Source of the DNA: Archangium violaceum Cb vi76
GTDB lineage: Bacteria > Myxococcota > Myxococcia > Myxococcales > Myxococcaceae
Assembly (NCBI RefSeq): GCF_000733295.1
Contig: NZ_JPMI01000394.1
Location: 50,545 to 114,544, forward strand
DNA length: 64,000 nucleotides
Reading direction: 5' to 3'
The position numbers were made by a program, and so were the translations under genes. Positions 20,288-28,362 of the stretch are shown here, piece by piece. Numbering within the stretch: position 1 is the first letter of the stretch; each line of letters opens with the position of its first letter. The notes under the pieces are model-generated. The model was not told the origin of the DNA. It worked only from the letters and a program-made list of their open reading frames with translations, and searched no databases.

Positions 20288-22106
20288 GCGTCTTCCCGCC
20301 GCGCTCCTCGCCCTGCTGCTGGGGGTGTTCCCCATGCTCGCGGTGGCCACCGAGCCCACGGCGGTGGTGATGGAGCCCGCCACCGCCGAGGTGGAGCCCG
20401 CCACCGCCGAGGTGGACTCCGAGGAGGGTGAAGAGGATTGGTCTCCCGGCTATCTGGAGGTGCCGGGCCAGCCCGTGGAGGTCTCCGAGGGGGGCCTGAA
20501 GGTCACGGTGGTCAACAGCGTGCTGCGCCCCCCGGGCGGCTACATCCCGCTGGAGGTGGTGCTCTTCAACCCGGCTGCCACCTCGCGTTCCGTGAGCATC
20601 CGCGTCGAGTCGCAGCGGCTGGGCCGTGCCCAGGTGACCACGCGGCAGGTGGAGGTGGGTCCCCGCCAGCGGCTCTCCGCCTGGATGCCCGTGCCCAGCA
20701 CCGCGGAGGGTGGACTGGTGCGCGTGAACAGCCCGGGCAGCTCCATCCAACCCTTCCACTTCTACTCGGTGGAGCCGGCGGGCCAGCCGGTGCTCGTGCT
20801 GGGCTCGGAGGAGGCCTTCCAGTCCGGCACGAAGCTGCCCCGCGTGAAGGACAAGGCGCGGCTGGCGGTCCGCTTCATCCCGCAGCAGGACGCGCCGCGT
20901 GAGCTCGCCCTCTACGTGGGCCACCGGATGGTGATGGTGGCCGGGGACGTCACCGCGCTGCCGGCGGATGTCTGGAGCGCGCTCGAGGCCTACGCCGCCA
21001 CGGGCGGCTACCTGGTCCTCCTCCGCCCTCCGCGGGACGTGGCGGCGCGGCTGCCGCTGCTCACCCAGACGCCCATGGGCGTGCTCCCCTACGGTTTCGG
21101 CTGGGTGCGGGTGTGCGGCCAGCCGCGGGAGTGCGGCGAGGGGCTGCTTACCGACGTGCGTCTCATGGAGGAGTCGGGGGTGGGCCACGTGGGCGTCATC
21201 ACTCCCTTCGGGCCTCCACCGAGCTGGCAGCGGGGGCCCTTCAGCAACCACCACCTGCTGAACGATGGCGAGGTGCCGCTGCTGCCCGGAGTCCAGGCGC
21301 CGGTGGGTCGCTTCCTGCTCCTCATCACCCTCTTCGTGCTGGCGGTGGGGCCCGGGGGCCTCATGCTCGCCCGGCGCAAGGGCCCCGTGGCGCTGCTCAT
21401 CGCCGTGCCCTCGGTGGCGCTCGCCACGTGTCTGGCCATCGTCGCCTGGTCCGTGCTCGTGGAGGGCTTCGCCATCCACGCCTCCCGCTACAGCCTCATC
21501 TGGCTGGACCGGGACCGGGACCGGGCGCTGATGGTGGGCCTCGGTGGCTACTACGCCCACCTGGAGCCGGAGGGCCTGCACCTCCCGGCGCAGGCCGCGC
21601 TGATCGGACCGGATCTGGACTGGGAGTCACAGGCCACGGAGGCGGACTGGACGAATGGCATGGCGGTGACGGGGAGCTTCCTGCCCTCGCGTACCTACCG
21701 CGAATGGGGCGAGGTGGCGGCGCTGCCCTCACGGGCCCGGCTCTCCGTGCGCCGCGAGGGCGAGGGGTTGCGTGTGCAGAACGCGCTCGGCGCCCCGCTG
21801 GCGTCGGGCTACGTGCGGCTCGGCGGCAAGCTATGGCAGTTGCCGGAGCTCGCGGACGGCGCCGAGGGCGAGGCCACCCTGGCGTCCGCCTCCGTGGACA
21901 AGGTGTCCTTCTCCAGCGTGGCGGATTTCTCCGTGCTCGCGCGGCGCCGCTTCTCCCGTGTGTCCTGGCCCTCGTTGTCCGAGCCGCTGCCGGAGGGCGG
22001 TTTCGCCGCGAAGCTGGAGGGACCGGGATTGCTGCCCTCGTCGGCGCTCCCGGTGGAGCTGCACGAGGGCGTGCATTTCATACGGGGAAGGGTGGACGGA
22101 CCATGA
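20280..22106 (+). CDS. Membrane protein with large extracytoplasmic domains, unknown
   Basis: 608 residues from GTG 20280. A signal peptide (about 1-23) is followed by a tandem duplication of about seven residues (EPATAEV). A beta-rich domain (about 55-170) leads to a region with Rossmann-like strands (VLVLGS, LYVGHRMVMVAGD, TGGYLVLLRPP), reminiscent of the class-I glutamine-amidotransferase-like domains found in such operons, but the catalytic Cys/His are not evident. Two adjacent transmembrane helices (about 340-400) precede another beta domain. It may link the ABC transporter to the VWA proteins; this is inference from overlap with its neighbours (8 bp upstream, 4 bp downstream). Confidence 0.8.
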   Translation: MRERLPAALLALLLGVFPMLAVATEPTAVVMEPATAEVEPATAEVDSEEGEEDWSPGYLEVPGQPVEVSEGGLKVTVVNSVLRPPGGYIPLEVVLFNPAATSRSVSIRVESQRLGRAQVTTRQVEVGPRQRLSAWMPVPSTAEGGLVRVNSPGSSIQPFHFYSVEPAGQPVLVLGSEEAFQSGTKLPRVKDKARLAVRFIPQQDAPRELALYVGHRMVMVAGDVTALPADVWSALEAYAATGGYLVLLRPPRDVAARLPLLTQTPMGVLPYGFGWVRVCGQPRECGEGLLTDVRLMEESGVGHVGVITPFGPPPSWQRGPFSNHHLLNDGEVPLLPGVQAPVGRFLLLITLFVLAVGPGGLMLARRKGPVALLIAVPSVALATCLAIVAWSVLVEGFAIHASRYSLIWLDRDRDRALMVGLGGYYAHLEPEGLHLPAQAALIGPDLDWESQATEADWTNGMAVTGSFLPSRTYREWGEVAALPSRARLSVRREGEGLRVQNALGAPLASGYVRLGGKLWQLPELADGAEGEATLASASVDKVSFSSVADFSVLARRRFSRVSWPSLSEPLPEGGFAAKLEGPGLLPSSALPVELHEGVHFIRGRVDGP

Positions 22107-23083
22107 GCCTGTTGGAGGTGAAGGGGCTGCGGCGCGACTACGGCGCCTTGCGCGCGGTGGACGATGTGTCCTTCGAGCTGGAGGCGGGCACCATCCTGGG
22201 CTTCATCGGGCCCAATGGCGCCGGCAAGAGCACCACCATGCGGATACTGGCCACGCTGGACACGCCCAACGCGGGCCAGGTGATGCTGGATGGGCACTCG
22301 CTGGTGGACACCCCGGACAAGGTGCGGCCGCTCATCGGCTACATGCCGGACCGCTACGGCACCTATGACGACGTCACCGTCTTCGAGTTCCTCGACTTCT
22401 TCGCTCGCGCCTACGGCCTCCACGGAAGGGAGCGGGCCCGGCGCGTGGCCTCGGTGATGGAGTTCACCGGGCTGGTGCCCCTCCAGGAGAAGCTCACCAG
22501 TGCGCTCTCCAAGGGCATGAAGCAGCGCGTGGCGCTCGGGCGCACGCTGCTGCACGAGCCGAAGCTGCTCATCCTCGACGAGCCGGCGGACGGCTTGGAT
22601 CCGCGTGCCCGGATTGAATTGCGCGAGCTGCTGCGCGCGCTCGCGGACCAGGGCAAGGCGGTGCTCATCTCCAGCCACATCCTCACCGAGCTGGCGGAAA
22701 TCTGTGACACCTGCGCCATCATCGAGCAGGGCCGGCTGCTGGCCACGGGCCGGGTGGCGGACATCCTCGCGCAGGCCACGGGGACGGCGGTGGCGGAGTT
22801 GCTGGTGCGCCTCTTCCCGGGCGAGGAGGGCGAGGCGGTGTGGGCGCGCGCCGAGCGGTTGCTGCTGGAGCAGCCCCGGGTGAAGCAGGTGGCGCGCGAG
22901 GGCGACGCGCTGCGGGTGCGGTTGGAGCACGAGGGCGGCGCCGCGGGCCAGTGGGTGGACGAGTCGGCGGCGCGGGTGCTGGCGGCGCTGGTGGGGGCGG
23001 GCGTGCCGGTGTGCGCCTTCAGCCACCGCGAGCGCAACCTGGAGGATGCGTTCATGCACGTGACGAAGGGGAGGGTGGCGTGA
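22103..23083 (+). CDS. ABC transporter ATP-binding protein
   Basis: 326 residues. ATG 22103 overlaps the previous stop (ATGA). All ABC motifs are intact: Walker A GPNGAGKST (about 36-44), signature LSKGMKQ, Walker B LLILDEPADGLD, and switch His in ISSHI. The C-terminal 100 residues are an extra domain seen in exporter and gliding-type (GldA-like/ABC-2) ATPases. It pairs with the permease that follows (4-bp overlap). The substrate is unknown; its place inside a MoxR/VWA operon suggests a role in building or energising that surface system. Confidence 0.95.
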   Translation: MSLLEVKGLRRDYGALRAVDDVSFELEAGTILGFIGPNGAGKSTTMRILATLDTPNAGQVMLDGHSLVDTPDKVRPLIGYMPDRYGTYDDVTVFEFLDFFARAYGLHGRERARRVASVMEFTGLVPLQEKLTSALSKGMKQRVALGRTLLHEPKLLILDEPADGLDPRARIELRELLRALADQGKAVLISSHILTELAEICDTCAIIEQGRLLATGRVADILAQATGTAVAELLVRLFPGEEGEAVWARAERLLLEQPRVKQVAREGDALRVRLEHEGGAAGQWVDESAARVLAALVGAGVPVCAFSHRERNLEDAFMHVTKGRVA

Positions 23084-24588
23084 GCGCGCTCGCCACGGAC
23101 ACCGCGGGCACCGCCCCGCGCGAGGAGGCCCGGCGCGGACTGTTGGAGCGGCTGGGAGACAGGCTCAACCCGCTGGTGGTGAAGGAGGTGCGCCAGGGCC
23201 TGCGCTCGCGCGTCTTCTGGGTGAGCTTCGGGCTGATGCTGCTGTCCTGCTTCATCCTCTCCATGGTGGCCTATGTCAGCACGCGGGAAGGCGCGCTCTC
23301 CACCAAGGGCCAGGGCTTCTTCTTCGGCTTCTACGTCTGCCTGGCGATGGTGCACTTCTTCATCATCCCCTACAGCGCCTACCGCTCGCTGGCGCGCGAG
23401 CGCGAGGACGAGACGTGGGTGCTGCTCATCCTCACCGGCCTGGGGCCCCGGAGGATTCTCCGCGGCAAGGTGGCCTCCTTCCTGGTGCAGGCCGCGCTGT
23501 ACGCCTCCGCCGTGGGGCCCTTCCTCCTCTTCAGCTACTACCTCAACGGCATCGATCTGCCGACCATCCTCCTGGTGCTCGTGCTGGGCGCCAGCTGGCT
23601 CTTCTTCCTCACGGTGGTGGCGGTGTGCGCCGCCACGCTCGCCGACGGCCGCATCGGGCGCGCCCTGGTGCACCTCGTCCTGTTGGGCTCCCTGGGCATG
23701 GCGGTGATGTACGGGCTGATCGCCGCCTTCTTCCTGAGCGAGCAGGGCTACCGCTCCGTCTCGCGCGAGGAGGGCTTCCTCATCGCCACGGGCGCCTGCC
23801 TCTGGGCGATGCTCTCCTACGGGTGGTTGCTCTTCGAGACGGCCGCCGCGCGCCTGTCGCTGGCCACGGAGAACTACACGTGGGGCCCCCGGCTGGCGCT
23901 CACCCTGCAGCTGGTGCTCACCGGCGTGTTGCTGCTGGGCCTGTGGCTATGGGATGCCCCACCGGCGGGCGCGGCCTCGGGGGCGAGCGTCCTGGGGTGT
24001 TTGCACCTGGCCATCACCGGCATCTTCGTGGCCACGGACGTGGATGGCCAGGCCCGGGCGTTGCGCGCCCACACCCGTCCCTGGAGCCTCCTGCGTCCGG
24101 GCGCGGTGCGAGGCTTCCGGCTCGTCGTGGTGCTGATGCTCGGCTGGACGGGGCTGTGCCTGGGGTTCCTCTCCATGTCCGCGGGTGGCCGCGGCTCCGA
24201 CATGGCCCATCTGCTCGGGGTGCTCGCCGCGCCGGCCTACACGCTCTTCTATCTGTCGCTGCCGCTGGTGGTGGGGCGCCTGCCGCAATCGGACAGGCTC
24301 GCCTCCCCGGCCGTGATGCGCGTCCTCTTCTTCTCGTTGTCGGGCCTGGCCGGTGCGCTGCTGCCGCTGCTGGCCGTCCTCTTCGACCAGCGCGTGGATG
24401 ACCCGCTCTTCAACCTGCTCAACCCCTTCGTCGGGATGGGCAACTTCAACGACTACAACCACTCGCTGGACGAGCCGAAGATGAACCTGGGGCTGCTCGC
24501 CTGCGTGTGGTTGGTGGCCGTGCTCACCGCCTTCGCCGCGGACCGGGCCCTCGTCGAGCGCGAGCGCCGGGCCCACGCCGCCTCATGA
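23080..24588 (+). CDS. ABC-2-type transporter permease
   Basis: 502 residues from the GTG at 23080, overlapping the previous stop (GTGA). A cytoplasmic N-terminus with NPLVVKEVRQGLRSR, the usual start of ABC-2 permeases, is followed by about twelve hydrophobic segments, among them VSFGLMLLSCFILSMVAYV, YASAVGPFLLFSYYLNGI and LLALVTG-like helices up to the last at about 480-497. No large extracytoplasmic domain is present. It should form the membrane channel for the preceding ATPase. Translationally coupled to both neighbours. Confidence 0.92.
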   Translation: MSALATDTAGTAPREEARRGLLERLGDRLNPLVVKEVRQGLRSRVFWVSFGLMLLSCFILSMVAYVSTREGALSTKGQGFFFGFYVCLAMVHFFIIPYSAYRSLAREREDETWVLLILTGLGPRRILRGKVASFLVQAALYASAVGPFLLFSYYLNGIDLPTILLVLVLGASWLFFLTVVAVCAATLADGRIGRALVHLVLLGSLGMAVMYGLIAAFFLSEQGYRSVSREEGFLIATGACLWAMLSYGWLLFETAAARLSLATENYTWGPRLALTLQLVLTGVLLLGLWLWDAPPAGAASGASVLGCLHLAITGIFVATDVDGQARALRAHTRPWSLLRPGAVRGFRLVVVLMLGWTGLCLGFLSMSAGGRGSDMAHLLGVLAAPAYTLFYLSLPLVVGRLPQSDRLASPAVMRVLFFSLSGLAGALLPLLAVLFDQRVDDPLFNLLNPFVGMGNFNDYNHSLDEPKMNLGLLACVWLVAVLTAFAADRALVERERRAHAAS

Positions 24589-25451
24589 GCACCGCCCTGG
24601 ACTTCGACGAGGCGGAGGTGGCCCGGCTGGCCCCGGGCCTCGCGCTGGCCCTGCCGCGGACGCCTCAGCGCGGCCGGGTGGGCGAGGTGCGCGCGGCCTC
24701 GGCCGGCTCCTCGCTGGAGCTGCATGACTTCCGCGCGTACCAGCCGGGAGACGACCTGCGGCAGATGGACTGGAACGCGGTGGCGCGCACCGGCGAGCTG
24801 ATTCTGCGCGTGCGCCAGGACGAGGTGTCCCCGCGCCTGGAGGTGCTGCTGGACGGCTCGCGTAGCATGGCGCTGTCGCCGCGCAAGGCCGGGTGCGCGC
24901 GCGAGCTGGCGTTGCTGGCCACGGAGGTGGGGGCCCACCAGGGACTCAGCCCCACGTTGCTGGTGGGCGGCGCGCGCCCCGAGCGCGTCCAGGGCCAGGT
25001 GTGCCGCTCCGCCCTGCGCTCCGCCACCTTCGATGCGAAGGATGCGCTCCACGCCGCGCTCGGACGTCTGCCTCCGCTGCGCCCGTGCGGGCTGCGCGTG
25101 GTGGTGAGCGACTTCCTCTTCGAGGCGCCGCTGCCGGCCCTGGTGTCGCGGCTGGCGCAGGGGGCCGCGGTCCTCTTCCTGGTGCAGGTGCTGGACGCGG
25201 AGGACCTGGAGCCCACGGGCGGCGAGGGCGCGCGGTTGGTGGACGCGGAGAGCGGCGCGGCGCTGGAGGAGCTCCTCACGGAAGAGGTGCTGGCGGCCTA
25301 CGCCCGGCGCTTCGCCGAGCACCAGAAGGCACTCGGGGCCGCGGCGGCGAGGGCCCGGGCGGTGCACCTGGTGGCTCCCGCGCCCCAGGCCCTGCGCACG
25401 CTGGTGGCCGGAGCGCTGCGGCCCCTGTTCCTCCCGGCGGGGGTGGCATGA
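24585..25451 (+). CDS. DUF58 domain protein
   Basis: 288 residues, ATG 24585 overlapping the previous stop. It carries the DUF58 hallmark: ELHDFRAYQPGDDLRQMDWNA (about 47-67) and then VARTGELILRVRQDE, followed by a VWA-like fold with LLDGSRSMAL, close to the DxSxS metal-site motif. It has no membrane segment, so it is cytoplasmic here. DUF58 proteins accompany MoxR ATPases and VWA proteins and are thought to be adaptors or clients. Overlaps the next gene by 4 bp. Confidence 0.93.
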   Translation: MSTALDFDEAEVARLAPGLALALPRTPQRGRVGEVRAASAGSSLELHDFRAYQPGDDLRQMDWNAVARTGELILRVRQDEVSPRLEVLLDGSRSMALSPRKAGCARELALLATEVGAHQGLSPTLLVGGARPERVQGQVCRSALRSATFDAKDALHAALGRLPPLRPCGLRVVVSDFLFEAPLPALVSRLAQGAAVLFLVQVLDAEDLEPTGGEGARLVDAESGAALEELLTEEVLAAYARRFAEHQKALGAAAARARAVHLVAPAPQALRTLVAGALRPLFLPAGVA

Positions 25452-27181
25452 GCTTCGGCTTTCCCTGGGGACTGCTGGCGCTGGGGGCGCTCGCACCGCT
25501 GGTGGCGGCGTACTTCCTGCGGCGCAAGCAGAAGCCGGTGGTGGTGAGTGCCCTCTTCCTCTGGCGCACGCCCCGCCACCGCGCCGAGGCCGGCCCGCGC
25601 TTGGAGCGCTTCACCCGCGAGGCCTCGCTGCTGCTGGAGGCGCTGGCGGTGGTGGCCGCGGCCCTCTTCCTCGCGGACGTGCGCCTGGGCGAGGAGGCCC
25701 GGACGCGGCACGTGGTGCTGGTGGTGGACGGTGGCCTCTCGATGTCGGCGCGCGGCGCGGACGGACGCCCCGTGTTGGAGAAGGTGCGCGCGGAGGCGGC
25801 CCGGCGCGTGGAGGAGGAGAAGGCCACGAGCGTGACGGTGCTGGCCAGTGGCACGGTGCCGCGCGTGCTGGCGGGGCCGGAGGCGGAGCCCTCGCGCGCA
25901 CTGGCCGCGCTGGAGTCCTTCCGGGCCCTGGGCGCGGACCATGACGTGGCACCCACGCTGCTGTGGGCCCAGGAGCTGGCGGGCCCGGGACGGCGCGTGC
26001 ACTTCCTCACCGATGCTCCGCCCACGGAGGGCGTGGCCGTGCCCGCGGCGGTGCGGTGGACGGCGTTGGGCGCCCCTCGGGACAACGTGGCGCTGGTGTC
26101 CGCGTGGCGCGGGGACGAGGGCTCCACGGCCACGGTGACGCTGCGGGTGGCGCGTTTCGGCACGGGGCCCGAGGAGACGGAGGTGCGCGCGGTGGCCCGG
26201 CCCGGCCCGGGGGCGAAGGAAGGCACCGAGCGGCGCGAGCGGGTGCGGCTGCCCGAGGAGGGCGCGGCCACGCTGCGCTTCACCTTCGAGAACGCGGGAG
26301 ACGTGGAGGTGTCCCTGCCGCCGGACGCGCTGCCCGAGGACGGCGAGGCCCGCCTCCCTCCCGCCCCGGAGCGGCGGGTGCGCGTGGCGCTGGCCGAGGG
26401 ATTGGACGCGCCGGCACGCTCGGCGCTGGAGCGCTTCCTCGCGGTGTCGCCGGGTGTGGAGCAGGGGCCCGGAGAGGGGGCACTCGTGGTGGGCCCCCGG
26501 GGCTCGGACGCGCGGTTGACGGTGGGCGTGGGCGGCGCCGTGCGCACCTTCGTGGGCCCCTTCTTCGCGGAGAAGGGACACCCGCTGCTGGATGACGTGC
26601 AACTGGGCGGCGTGCGCTGGGCGGCCGGTGCCGAGCCTCCTCCGGGCCGGCCCCTGATGACGGCGGGCACGGTGGTGCTGCTCTCCGAGGCGGAGGGGCA
26701 GGTGCACCTCAACGTGGACCTGTCGCGCTCCAACGTGCAGCGCACGCCCGCGTGGCCGGTGCTGCTGGGCAACCTGTTGCGCGAGGTGCGGCGCTCGCAG
26801 GAGGGCTTCCCCCGGCGGCAGCTCTCGCTCGGCGAGGCCCTGGCGGTGGTGACGCGGCCGGGCGCGCGCTACGCGCTGGAGGGCCCGGAGGGCACGCGGC
26901 CCCTCTTCGGCGCGGGGGCGTTGAGCCTGCCGCCTCCCGCGGTGCCCGGCCGCTACTCGCTGGAGCGGGACGGCGAGCCGGTGGACGCGGTGGAGGTGCT
27001 GCCGTTGGATGCCCGCGAGTCGGACCTGCGTGGGCGGGGCGAGGGCGACAGGCCCGCGCAGGCGCAGGGGGATGACGAGGCGGGCGGCGCCGCTCCCGGA
27101 CGGGCGCGCTGGCCGCTGCTGGTGCTGCTGGCGGCGCTGATGGCGGATTTCCACATCACGCGGCGCACCGAGGTGAAGTGA
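25448..27181 (+). CDS. BatA-like VWA membrane protein
   Basis: 577 residues. The N-terminus is the aerotolerance/BatA type: one transmembrane helix (about 6-22), then RRKQKPVVVSALFLW, a second helix (about 60-78) and a VWA-like domain starting HVVLVVDGGLSMSA. The metal-site motif is degenerate (DGGLS in place of DxSxS). A beta-rich region follows with repeated Ig-like strands, and a final hydrophobic helix (about 552-567) near the C-terminus. It is probably a periplasmic adaptor held by the membrane and assembled by the MoxR ATPase. A possible terminator immediately follows. Confidence 0.88.
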   Translation: MSFGFPWGLLALGALAPLVAAYFLRRKQKPVVVSALFLWRTPRHRAEAGPRLERFTREASLLLEALAVVAAALFLADVRLGEEARTRHVVLVVDGGLSMSARGADGRPVLEKVRAEAARRVEEEKATSVTVLASGTVPRVLAGPEAEPSRALAALESFRALGADHDVAPTLLWAQELAGPGRRVHFLTDAPPTEGVAVPAAVRWTALGAPRDNVALVSAWRGDEGSTATVTLRVARFGTGPEETEVRAVARPGPGAKEGTERRERVRLPEEGAATLRFTFENAGDVEVSLPPDALPEDGEARLPPAPERRVRVALAEGLDAPARSALERFLAVSPGVEQGPGEGALVVGPRGSDARLTVGVGGAVRTFVGPFFAEKGHPLLDDVQLGGVRWAAGAEPPPGRPLMTAGTVVLLSEAEGQVHLNVDLSRSNVQRTPAWPVLLGNLLREVRRSQEGFPRRQLSLGEALAVVTRPGARYALEGPEGTRPLFGAGALSLPPPAVPGRYSLERDGEPVDAVEVLPLDARESDLRGRGEGDRPAQAQGDDEAGGAAPGRARWPLLVLLAALMADFHITRRTEVK

Positions 27182-27214
27182 GCCTCTCTCTTCTTCATTG
27201 TACGAGGGAGGCTC
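27180..27214 (+). terminator. Possible hairpin after the BatA-like gene
   Basis: A 9-bp stem with one G-T pair (27180-27188 with 27206-27214) and a 17-nt loop starts at the stop codon of the BatA-like gene. There is no T-tract. The remaining sequence to the next gene at 27440 shows no convincing gene. Confidence 0.35.
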
Positions 27215-27439
27215 CCACGTAGCGGAGCGAGCGATGCCCATCAGCTATGAAGAAATCGCGGAGATCCGGCGGCTCGTCCGCTGGTTCGCGGCTTCCTCGC
27301 GCGCTCATCTACCGCTCCCGCCATGCCGCCGCCGGGGGGGACGCGCCTGTCTTGAGGCGGCCCCTGGGTGTAGAGCGACAGACCTTGGACTCCAGATCGT
27401 CTACGCTGCGCCTCTTCTCGCTGCCCTGGTGAGGTCGCC

Positions 27440-28060
27440 ATGAAGAAGATTGTCGCGCTGTTCTGGGTCCTGGTCGCGTCCGGTTGTGTCACCACCCCTT
27501 CCGCCCCCCCCACCACTCCGGCCCCCGAGCCGCTCATCGCGCGGTGCGATGCCACGCAGGCCCAGCTCTCCCGGGAGGCGGATCAGCGCGCCAGCCCCTA
27601 CACCATCGAGAAGCACATCGCCGAGAAGTTCCCCGGCCGTCAGGTGTCGTGGCTGATGAAGGACAGCGCCTACCAGACGTTCGTCGTCCAGACGAACGCG
27701 AAGAACTTTGGCCGCTGCAACGACACCGGCTGCTACCTGTTCGCGGCGCCGGCGAGCGTCATCCAGAAGGCCGTCCAGGACTCGATGAAGGACGGCACGC
27801 ATGACCCCGCGGTGCTCGGCAAGGCGCTCGGCCTGCCGGCCAAGAACTTCGAGGGGACGCTGCGGATGATGACGCTCGACCTCGATGCGAGCGGGGTCTG
27901 CGTGCGTCTGCCCGTCGACAGCGATCCGGGCGTGTGGAAGTGCACCAGCGCCGAGGACACGGATTGCTTCAAGTTCGGCGGCTTCACGTCGGGAGGGGTG
28001 CCGGAGGTGATGGTGATCAACGCCCCGGTCGCGCAGGCCCGGGTCGAGGAAATCCGTTGA
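27440..28060 (+). CDS. Lipoprotein of unknown function
   Basis: 206 residues. Lys-rich start, hydrophobic helix and lipobox ASGC (Cys at about 16), then a Pro/Thr linker. The mature domain has about six Cys and a patterned alpha/beta fold (RQVSWLMKDSAYQTFVVQTN, then VMVINAPVAQARV). No known family recognised. It lies inside the MoxR/VWA gene block but begins 258 bp after the preceding gene, and its start is not coupled to it. It is followed by a coupled 79-residue gene. Together the two look like a later insertion into the operon. Confidence 0.75.
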   Translation: MKKIVALFWVLVASGCVTTPSAPPTTPAPEPLIARCDATQAQLSREADQRASPYTIEKHIAEKFPGRQVSWLMKDSAYQTFVVQTNAKNFGRCNDTGCYLFAAPASVIQKAVQDSMKDGTHDPAVLGKALGLPAKNFEGTLRMMTLDLDASGVCVRLPVDSDPGVWKCTSAEDTDCFKFGGFTSGGVPEVMVINAPVAQARVEEIR

Positions 28061-28296
28061 GCGACGAAGAAGTCCTGCTCCAGAGCCCGCTCCTCTACAG
28101 GCTGTTGCGCGACCGGAGCGGTGCGCTGATCATCGAGGTGGTGGTCGGCGGCATCGCGATGTCGGCGGTGCGGGTGCGGCTGGATGCGAACGAGACGGCC
28201 GCCTACGCCCGGGAGGGCCGGGCCTTCGCGGAGCGCCTGGCCCAGGCCATCCAGGCGGATCCACCGTTCGGGGGGCGCGCGGTGGACGTGCCCTAG
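28057..28296 (+). CDS. Small soluble protein coupled to the upstream lipoprotein
   Basis: 79 residues from a TTG start that overlaps the upstream stop codon (TTGA), the reason for choosing it. An alpha/beta pattern: SDEEVLLQSPLLYRLL, a strand pair (LIIEVVVGGIAM, VRVRLDAN) and a helix (AERLAQAIQ). No family recognised, no signal peptide. The coupling suggests it works with the lipoprotein, perhaps as a cytoplasmic partner. Confidence 0.6.
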   Translation: MSDEEVLLQSPLLYRLLRDRSGALIIEVVVGGIAMSAVRVRLDANETAAYAREGRAFAERLAQAIQADPPFGGRAVDVP

Positions 28297-28362
28297 CGTG
28301 GCCAGGGCCGGGTGGGTAGCATGGCGCGGCGTCCTCCGTGAGCGAGGCCGGTTCCCTCCCGA

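Noticed and set aside
27234..27443. Short plus-strand frame starting MPISYEEIAEIRRL before the lipoprotein gene
   Set aside because: The first residues look protein-like but the rest is Arg/Leu/Pro-rich and runs into the next gene; no ribosome site or partner supports it.
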